Source: Plumapathes pennacea (Eukaryota > Cnidaria > Anthozoa > Antipatharia > Myriopathidae). From it: a stretch of DNA of 64,000 nucleotides. Of the stretch, positions 57,301 to 64,000 are shown piece after piece. Numbering within the stretch: the stretch's first letter is position 1; each line of letters starts with the position of its first letter. The translations under genes and the position numbers were made by a program. Where the stretch lies: the NCBI GenBank assembly GCA_964036295.1, contig OZ038473.1:12352501-12416500 (forward strand). The letters are read 5' to 3'. The notes under the pieces are model-generated. The model saw nothing but the letters and a program-made list of their open reading frames with translations, made no database searches and had not been told where the DNA came from.

Positions 57301-60300
57301 CGTAGGACAGACGTACACGGCACCTCTTCTGATAACACAGCACACGATGGATGATACCAAGACATTTACTGAAAATATCAAGGTACAGTTAGTTCACGAA
57401 AACCCAGCTTTTTCAGGGCCGAAATTTACGTAAATATACGTAATTAACGAGATATAAGCCGTATCTGCTTCAAAAAGAGTCCTAACTGCTAACCTTTGTT
57501 ATAAAAATTAGTTCAATTTACGTGACAAGAAACATGCAAGTGAAACTAATTTTCATAAGCAAGGTCTGTACTAATCCTCGTTTTGAAACAGAGGCAGCAG
57601 GAGATCTGGGAAATTGTCTATTCCTCCTACAATGTAGTGTTAATAAGTTGTTTTTAAAAGCGTTGAAATTTATCTTCGAGTGTTCATCTCGAATCGAGAT
57701 GAACACTCGAAGATAAATTTCATATTTCCAATCGTCCGTGTATTATTCTGTTTATTTCATAAACTCTGGTGTGATACAGAGATTTCCGCCACTAAGAAAT
57801 GCAAAAACACGCAAGATCACTGCTTGGCTGATATTAACACGCGTAAAAAAATTTCGTATTTTTACGGGTGTTCAGATACGACATTTCTCAGTGGCGGAAA
57901 TCTCTATATCACACCAAAGTTATGTAATAAACTTTGATTATTAATGCGTTCGATACTTTTTCTTCTTATTGAACACTCACTAACTCAGTTCCACTAATTC
58001 GATCTTTGACTCTTTGAAAATATCAGTAATCACCACAACAAACCTGTAGAGATCCACGGGTAAAGACTTCATCATATGGGTGACAATATACTCGACCATC
58101 AGATCTAAGAGAAAAAATGATCAGCAGTAAAGAAATAAAGTTTTACAGTGCTTGAAGAGAAAATATTTTAATCGATTCTCCATCAAGCAAATTGTTCAAT
58201 TTATAGCCGCTTTCGGGTCACTGTCAAAATCCAAACTCAAAGTAAGTACACCGCCAACCACAGAGACTGTAAGAAACACTTTCAGCCGCTTTCATAAAGC
58301 CAAAGTAATTCGCGTTTGGTTTTACTTTGAAGAAAAAACAGTGCGAGAACACGCAATCGTTATTTGCTTGTTTGCGTGAGACAATCGCAATCGGGTTTTG
58401 CTTTTGTTCGTGATTGGCCTAGAATGCGGCTGAACTTGCTTGGACCAATCCGAAAGCGTAGCAAACGCAAAAAGAAAGCAATCACTGCACAATTACTTTC
58501 GACAATCGTCGAAAAACGACTCTATTAATGGAGTATTTCTCGGTTTGAATGCTGCACCTACCAATTATAAAGGTTTGTATTTCAAATATACTTATTCCTG
58601 GTCGTGCTTTTGGGAGCTGACTGGCCGAGTAACGGCTATCCGATCACAGGCAAAATCAACTCTTAAAATGACTTCTTTTTTATTTTACTCAAGTGGATGT
58701 CAGTCACGAATTTTACCTGGGTTCGAGAAATGGCCCACCAGTCCCCCCTACTCATCCTAATTTTGACTGTCATTAGCTCACAACAGAAATTCTTCTCGCA
58801 GAATACTGGCACAAACAACACACCGAGGTTCCTTACCCAACAAAGCACAGACAAGTGGCCTCGACTCTGCGTGCGTGACGATGGCCGCTTTGCGGTGGTA
58901 CATGTGCTGCGAAAACAAACATTTGCACTGGATTAGCCTATACTGGTTGTTTCACTTTACAGTAAGTACTTCCTCTTGTTTTATCTTCAATTGGAACTTA
59001 TTTACATATAGTGAGGTTTAACTGCAGCATACCCCGCACTTGAAACTTATATCTGCGTGTCCGGATACGCAGTGAGCCTCAGACCCCCCTTTGCAGGGGT
59101 GGTATTTTTCCACTGCGTACACTCAATTTAATGCTCCAAAAACCTAGAGGGAGGGTTGGTCTAGCTCACTGCGTATCCACTTCATATAATCCTGCGAAAA
59201 CTTCCGAAACTCCACTGCGTATTCGCGTATGTACCGTTTTTAAGGGAGACCTTCAAAAAATGCGGGGTATTCTGTAGTTATTAGAGACAGATGGGGAGAT
59301 AAAACTACAAGAAGAGAGAGGTGGAGTGAGGAGGACAGACAGACTCAATGACAAGACGGGAGACAAGGGGGAAGGGGAACAACTAGAAGGAAGTAAGTGA
59401 GCTGAACGAAACAAAGGCAAGACAGGAGAATGGCGACAAACGGAGTAAAGCGAAGACAAAACGAGGAATACGAGAAGTAAAGACACAATGGAAGAGGAAG
59501 AAAGTGGATTGAACACGTCAACAACAACAACAACAACAACAACAAACAAGGCATTTACTGTACTACAAAGAAAAAAATTGAACAAGAAAGGTATAGAAAG
59601 AATGACGGGAAACGAGGGCAGATACGAAAAGAAAATAGAAACGAGAATTTATCAGTGAGAGGGAGAAGGCAAAGAGGTGCGACAGGTGATGATTGGTAAT
59701 ACTCACCATCTTGTGCAGTGGAACTGAGAAAGTCATGTTGGCATCATGAAGGAAAGCACTTGCGTACTGATCCTGTAAATGGATCAAACAACGCTAACTT
59801 AATACTGCTGATAGATGATCAGTTATGCTATTGAAACTGGAACTGTTACAAGTTACTGACAACTAAAAAAGATATGCGTCAGTGAAAAACGGGTGACGCA
59901 AGCACTTGTAGGGGAAAGAAGCCTGTTCTTACTGTGAAATAAGACACTTGTGTTTAGATTTAATACGTGCTACATCAATTTATGGCATCCCGTGGAGGAT
60001 TTTGGTCATCAAACTGCTGAAAAACGCAGGAGTTGCCTACTGTACCTCAACAATGCATACTAAAATGATAAGGCATAACTTGGCATTAGCCATTCCCTTC
60101 TCATCTGAAAGAAAGAGATGGAAATGGGATTACCACACTGTAAGTGAATGACTAGATAGTAAAGAAAAAGAAGAGGAAATGAGAAAAAAAAAAGGCAAAT
60201 CTTGATAGTTTCTAGCCTGTGAGTGGGGCTCAAAAGCTGCCCAATGGGAGACAACTGTAATCACAGGCTAGAAAGTTCCATAAAATGATCTGTGAGACAA

Positions 60301-63300
60301 TCCAACTCATGAAATACCTTTGGTGTTCTGCAAAGCAATTGAGGAGTAGGTCAGGAACGTGACAAGGAGATTTGTTGGCTGACTCAACTCTGCAGGCAAC
60401 TCCTCTGTGATGGCAGCTACAACAAAGAGAATTGGGAAGTTGTAGACACATCGGGCACACTAAAAGAAAGTTGATTCTGGGCCATGTTACTTCATAAAAG
60501 TGGTCTAACTCTTCTAGATTTTCAACTTTTTATCTCAGCCTCTCATCAGAGATACTGTATCATCATCATCATCATCATCATCATCAGTTATTGTTGTTGT
60601 CGTTGTTGCATGCAGGGAAACAGAAAGCGATCAGTGTCATACTGTCACACAACTTGATTGCTTGAAGTACAATTAACTCTCACTGCATTTTTCATACAAT
60701 ATTCTTTTTGGGGGAAACATTATTTTGATTGATGAACTTTGAGAGTTCCTGAAATCTTCATGATCTAACCTTGAGCTGTTCTCTCGACGACAGGATGAGC
60801 TGTGGGTGATGAAGGAGGACTGGTGCTTGGAGCAGTCTGACACAAATTAAAAAAAAAAGCAGGTAAGCTAAAAGTACTCCACTGGGTTACTGCCAACAAC
60901 TAGCACTGTCCTTTAGTTATGTCTATTTTTCTATATAGTTATTTTATTATTATAATTATAATTATTATTAATATTAATATTATTATTATTTATAATATAG
61001 AAATTGATGAAATACCAGGATTTGTCTAGTTCTAAACAACCAATATTTTCACCCTGTGCACACAATTTTTGAAGGTAGCAAGTTCTGACAGGAAATAAAG
61101 GCTGTGAGATATGTCTTGTTCTGGATATTTCATTGATCTCTATATAATAAACAGTTCGCTGCGCTCACTCGTGAGAGATATTACCAACACTCGAAGATAA
61201 AATTTGTATCTCCACATGGCCATGTAATATCCTCTATGTGTATTCCTAGTGAGAACTTACAGTGACGTGGCTGAGCACTGTGAAGAAGTTTCTGTTGAGA
61301 TGAACTGCTTCATACAGAGCTAGGAGAACAGCTTCATTTGTACTGAAAAGCAAAATAGTACCAATATTTTGAACACCTACATCTAATATAAATACCTCAA
61401 TCAATGTTTGAACAACTTTCTCAAGAAACTATACCCCACAGTACAAACCTCAGGCATTGTGCTGTTTCTGTTTCTGCCACAAACATATTGCCAACCTGTC
61501 AACAGAAAAGAAAGTGATTATTCTTTTGCAATTATAGAAAAGGATACATTCAAGTTAGATGTAAACTGCTGGTAGGAAACCATTTTTTGAAAAGGACAAT
61601 GAGAAAGAGAGAGAGAGAGGTAAAAGGAGGAAAGCAAGAAATGTGTAGAAGGAGGATGTTAATTAATATAGAAACAGACACAAAGAGGATGAAAAAGTTG
61701 GGATGGAAAACAGGAAGGGATTCAGGGAGTATAACTGAGAAAAGCAGCACAATGAAAAGCAACAAGAAGTGAAAAACAGAAACACAAGGACTGAAAGACA
61801 GGAATCAAAAAGAAAAGTGGGAGAAAAAAAAAAAAAAAGAGGCCAGTAAAGGTAGATCAGTAAAATGAAAAAGGCATAACTGTGGCAGCATGTTTAACAT
61901 ACAAAGCTTGTAATAGACTGAATAAGTCCTCCAGCCTCCTGCTCCATTTTGATGGCATGTTTTCTGTTGGACAGAGCAGTGCAAGTTGCATTTTAGAAGA
62001 CAATTTAGATTTTCAAGTAATGCTATAAGTAATCCAATGAGTTAAAGTCAGCAAACTAACCTGTTGAAGTCAGTAAGAGCAGCAGATATGACACAACCAA
62101 GTCCCTGGAGAAGTTAGAAGCATATACTTAACAATGAATCAAATATGATAACTATATTGCTTCCTGAGGCATTGATGCTGGAGTTATTTTTAAAACCAAT
62201 AATACCATCAATGATCAGTATCCTCAGTACTATCAGTATAAATAGCAAACATCAACATTGTCAGTTCCCTTGGAAAAGGAGGGGGTTGGGCCACACATGA
62301 GAAGCCATGAACAGACAAATTCTCCCTACTGTATGATACATCTCTGGTTAGAAACTGAAAGAGAAAATTGAAGTTGATCACTCTTGAGTGTAAAAGGGTT
62401 AAAAGTATTCCTTTTTCTGCATAGGTTGATATTTTAATGGTTGCTAAAACTTGCCACATTTTACCGAAAGTTCCTGGTATGTAACCTCTTCCATTTTAAC
62501 TTCAGGGTGTAGGAATTTGGGATAAGCTGTTCCCATACAGATTGTACATATAACGCCTCCCTCTGGCCATCCCCACTACGTACATACTGCTTCATGTAAG
62601 ATTAACCCTTTCACTCCCAAGCTCAAAATGCAGATTCTCCCAACCTTTTAAGAAGAAAATATATCAATGATGTAGTGAGAATTCATAGTTTAATCAGCTA
62701 CCATCTGAGCAATCTGTCAAAAGCCAAGTTCTCCTTACTGTTTGATAAATATTTCTAGTGAGAAACTGAAGGAGAAAATTGAAGTTGATCACTCTTGGGA
62801 GTGAAAGGGTTAACCAGCAACAACAAAACAACAACAGAAAAAAATTAACAACACAATACACTTACAGTAAGTGCAAGTTCATCGTCCAGTATTGACAACT
62901 TTACAATGTATGGATTTGATGCCTAGATCAAAGATAAAAGGGATGTCAGTAAAAACAAAATATTTTTATTAGGTCCATAAACACAAATTTTGCTGTTTAT
63001 AATATTCAGACTGTAAAATCTTTTTTGTTACCTCATACTTTCTGTAGTTGACGAGAATTGTCAGAAGTAGCATGGCCTCATAACCATGTTGCTGTCTGGC
63101 TACAGGATCAGCCAGAATCTGTCATAAACAAACAGGAGAAAAAAAGGATGGTATAGGCATTTTTAGACAATGTGTAACAAGTTTCGTAAAATTCACTTTT
63201 ATTAATTAAAATAATTTATTTATTATTTGTATAATATAAGACAAAGGAAAACCAGCAGCATGAAAGGATAGGCCCTTTTCAACAATAGGTCACATGACTA

Positions 63301-64000
63301 TGAAGTCAACTTCATTATTTTAACATACTGGGAAGTTAATTTTTGGGTCATGTGAAAGTTATATTTTTGTTCATGGAAGGTTGGAAGAATAAATTTATAG
63401 CACTAGCTGGTAAATACTGTACATGGGAATGTTAAAGCTGATCACACTCACCTGAATAATAGCTTCAAATATGCTGTTAATCATAATATACTCCACTATG
63501 GTATTCTGGCTTACATTTTCTGTGGCCTAAAAAAATAACAAAATTATGAGAAGGGAACAGAAAGTATTGGGCAATGTGGTTCTTCAACACCACTTACTGT
63601 AATCAAGATAAGGGCAAGCTTGAGGGAGAGGTTCTTGAGGCTCACTGAAATGTAATCAGACACTTGAATACAGTAAAATGGATAATTCAAAAGGGTCAAA
63701 TGCACAACCCATTATGCTATTACAGGTAATACAGCAACATAAAATGTGACTTTTCCAAGAACTTCCCTACACCTTTTCCAAAATTTTACTTTTTGGCCAC
63801 AGGTGAACTGATCATCTTCGTGTGTTACAGTAATAAAGATAATTAAAGACAGTAATAATAGCACTGTTTCTAAATACCTTTTTTCTGTCTATATAATATT
63901 ATTGTCCATGTGTTTTTAGGTTTGTCTGTTTCTGAGTCTTGATCTTTTCCTTTACCTTATGTTTTGTTTCTTACCTGGGTAATCTCCCACTAGAAAGTTG
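51342..64000 (-). CDS. ARMH3: Armadillo-like helical domain-containing protein 3 (C10orf76), 5' end outside window
   Basis: In human cells ARMH3 acts at the Golgi with PI4KB and GBF1 to maintain Arf1 and PI4P function. Exons in coding order: 64000-63975 (partial), 63644-63598, 63526-63452, 63118-63032, 62922-62866, 62104-62061, 61963-61903, 61495-61449, 61342-61261, 60836-60770, 60416-60318, 60104-60046, 59772-59707, 58906-58837, 58104-58044, 57368-57197, 56223-56097, 54955-54880, 54804-54726, 51629-51513, 51434-51342 (TGA). About 536 residues; human has about 689, so roughly 150 are missing. Diagnostic blocks: [151 protein letters not shown]. The C-terminus is [10 protein letters not shown]. 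Phases agree throughout. No signal peptide or transmembrane segment was seen. Confidence 0.94.
52480..53140. repeat. Three diverged copies of a roughly 100-bp repeat
   Basis: Copies around 52500-52600, 52890-52985 and 53040-53135 share TTTGTACAGTTCAAGTCTTA (third copy diverged), then TTTGAAACTTGAGTACA and an A/C-rich tail such as AGAAAACAAACAAAC. They lie downstream of the nested ORF. Confidence 0.65.
53481..53843 (-). CDS. Hypothetical 120-residue ORF nested in an ARMH3 intron
   Basis: An ATG-to-TAA ORF on the ARMH3 strand inside the intron 54725-51630. The product starts [20 protein letters not shown] and is Ser/Val/Pro-rich with no membrane segment or known motif. Codon use looks ordinary rather than repeat-derived, unlike most intronic ORFs here. 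Minus-strand AATAAA at about 52097-52092 could end a long 3' UTR. It may be a nested single-exon gene, a terminal exon of an alternative ARMH3 transcript, or chance. I do not recognise it. Confidence 0.3.
   Translation of the reverse strand: MIGTSLLTNSRTVQVETMDLYGKSVPSSHLSSWSRYNFAAQSSKSPSHHINSETVKQVVSLNGQARIINPNRLHSVGLATSSAGAEPLSPVETVPLLPETASKEKTKNVVTKTSGGLCNP
54330..54665. repeat. Degenerate 30-bp minisatellite
   Basis: About ten imperfect copies of a unit like CGTGGACTTGCGTGAACATG plus about 10 bases containing TTTGACTCG. The sequence lies in the ARMH3 intron, roughly 60 bp from exon 54804-54726. Non-coding. Confidence 0.7.
55271..55965. repeat. 93-bp tandem repeat with 186-bp higher-order structure in an ARMH3 intron
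   Basis: Seven units of 93 bp contain CGACAACGAGTCGGCCAC and ATGACAACTCTGTATGACAA. Two variants, A (AACAGCCACGAC, GGCCACCGT) and B (AATAGCAACGAC, GGCCACGGT), occur as A, then A-B three times. One B unit carries an extra partial duplication of AGTCGGCCACCGTAAAACAG near 55506. Flanks are degenerate GAC-rich sequence. Because 93 is divisible by three, long ORFs appear on both strands, but these sit in an intron and are not genes. Confidence 0.9.
56460..56790. repeat. Inverted copies of a tRNA-like repeat end in an ARMH3 intron
   Basis: GGCTTCAACGGGAATCGAAA near 56500 and its inverted relative TTCGATTCGCGTTGAAGCC near 56748 flank about 200 bp that includes a CAA run (56547-56571). TTCGATTC resembles a polymerase III B-box, so a SINE or a MITE is possible. 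Confidence 0.4.
57665..57721. repeat. Perfect palindrome with 28-bp arms
   Basis: The left arm begins GAAATTTATCTTCGAG and ends CATCTCGA. The right arm is its exact complement, separated by one base (57693). No mismatch is seen. ARMH3 intron. Confidence 0.85.
57768..57915. mobile_element. MITE with GGTGTGATA termini
   Basis: GGTGTGATACAGAGATTTCC at the left matches the complement of GGAAATCTCTATATCACACC at the right, and the arms continue through GCCACT/AGTGGC. About 148 bp, non-coding. Confidence 0.7.
58204..58522. mobile_element. Second mariner-like MITE copy with TA flanks
   Basis: TAGCCGCTTTCGGGTCACTG at the left, and GACAATCGTCGAAAAACGAC plus TC at the right, match the ends of the element at 14049-14362. 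TA is present on both sides. The interior has GTTTGCTTG and CCAATCCGAAAGCG stretches typical of the family. Confidence 0.65.
59020..59279. mobile_element. MITE with ATACCCCGCA termini and repeated CACTGCGTA
   Basis: AACTGCAGCATACCCCGCA at 59020-59038 is inverted as TGCGGGGTATTCTGTAGTT at 59261-59279. The interior has four or more copies of CACTGCGTA or TACGCAGTG in both orientations. ARMH3 intron. Confidence 0.65.
62607..62809. mobile_element. piggyBac-like MITE with TTAA target duplication
   Basis: CCCTTTCACTCCCAAG at the left and CTTGGGAGTGAAAGGG at the right are perfect 16-bp inverted repeats, flanked by TTAA on each side (62603-62606 and 62810-62813). CCC...GGG ends with TTAA duplication are the mark of piggyBac elements. 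At 203 bp it has no transposase. Fragments of the family recur across the window. Confidence 0.8.

Noticed and set aside
58697-58936. 79-codon plus-strand ORF
   Set aside because: It overlaps an ARMH3 exon on the other strand (58906-58837) and has no recognisable product.
60417-60459. An upstream acceptor for ARMH3 exon 60416-60318
   Set aside because: Using the AG at 60460 breaks the phase with the previous exon; the AG after TTTGTTGT at 60418-60417 restores it and the homologous frame.

Overview
The window is nuclear DNA of an invertebrate animal, most likely an anthozoan cnidarian such as a coral or sea anemone. This rests on AT-rich intron sequence, short exons with GT-AG junctions, intron-rich genes clearly matching vertebrate orthologues (including POLN, which flies and worms lack), and many small inverted-repeat transposons plus a DIRS/Ngaro-type retroelement. 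No bacterial features are present. The species call is inference.

Layout, left to right: (1) 1-4.7 kb, an antisense tyrosine-recombinase retrotransposon (Gag, RT/RNase H, recombinase) lying in an intron of the next gene. (2) 4985-13391 (+), the 3' two thirds of a TCERG1/CA150 orthologue: WW2, WW3 and six FF domains in 14 exons. (3) 15886-17453 (-), a two-exon SAXO gene (axonemal microtubule stabiliser). (4) 18702-37894 (+), a complete DNA polymerase nu gene (POLN) in 29 coding exons, 883 residues by my splice model. Its 6.7-kb intron holds a large palindromic satellite array (about 28.6-34.9 kb). (5) 39133-50365 (-), a complete TACC gene in 18 exons, about 740 residues, tail-to-tail with POLN. 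(6) 51342-64000 (-), 21 exons of ARMH3 (C10orf76), whose 5' end lies beyond the right edge.

The genes are not one pathway. TCERG1 couples transcription and splicing, SAXO is ciliary, POLN is a DNA-damage polymerase, TACC acts at the mitotic spindle and ARMH3 at the Golgi. POLN and TACC3 also share chromosome band 4p16.3 in human, so their adjacency may be ancient linkage. All splice models come from reading frame, GT-AG (one GC-AG) junctions, phase agreement and remembered vertebrate protein patterns, with no transcript data. Boundaries may be off by a base or two.

The most unusual content is: the satellite array with hairpins, octamer/TATA modules and orientation switches; a symmetric cluster of five perfect 12-bp palindromes; an in-frame UGA-CUA between Gag and RT of the retroelement; a transposed pair of residues in POLN motif A together with a PIP-box in its N-terminal region; and a 93/186-bp higher-order repeat in an ARMH3 intron.
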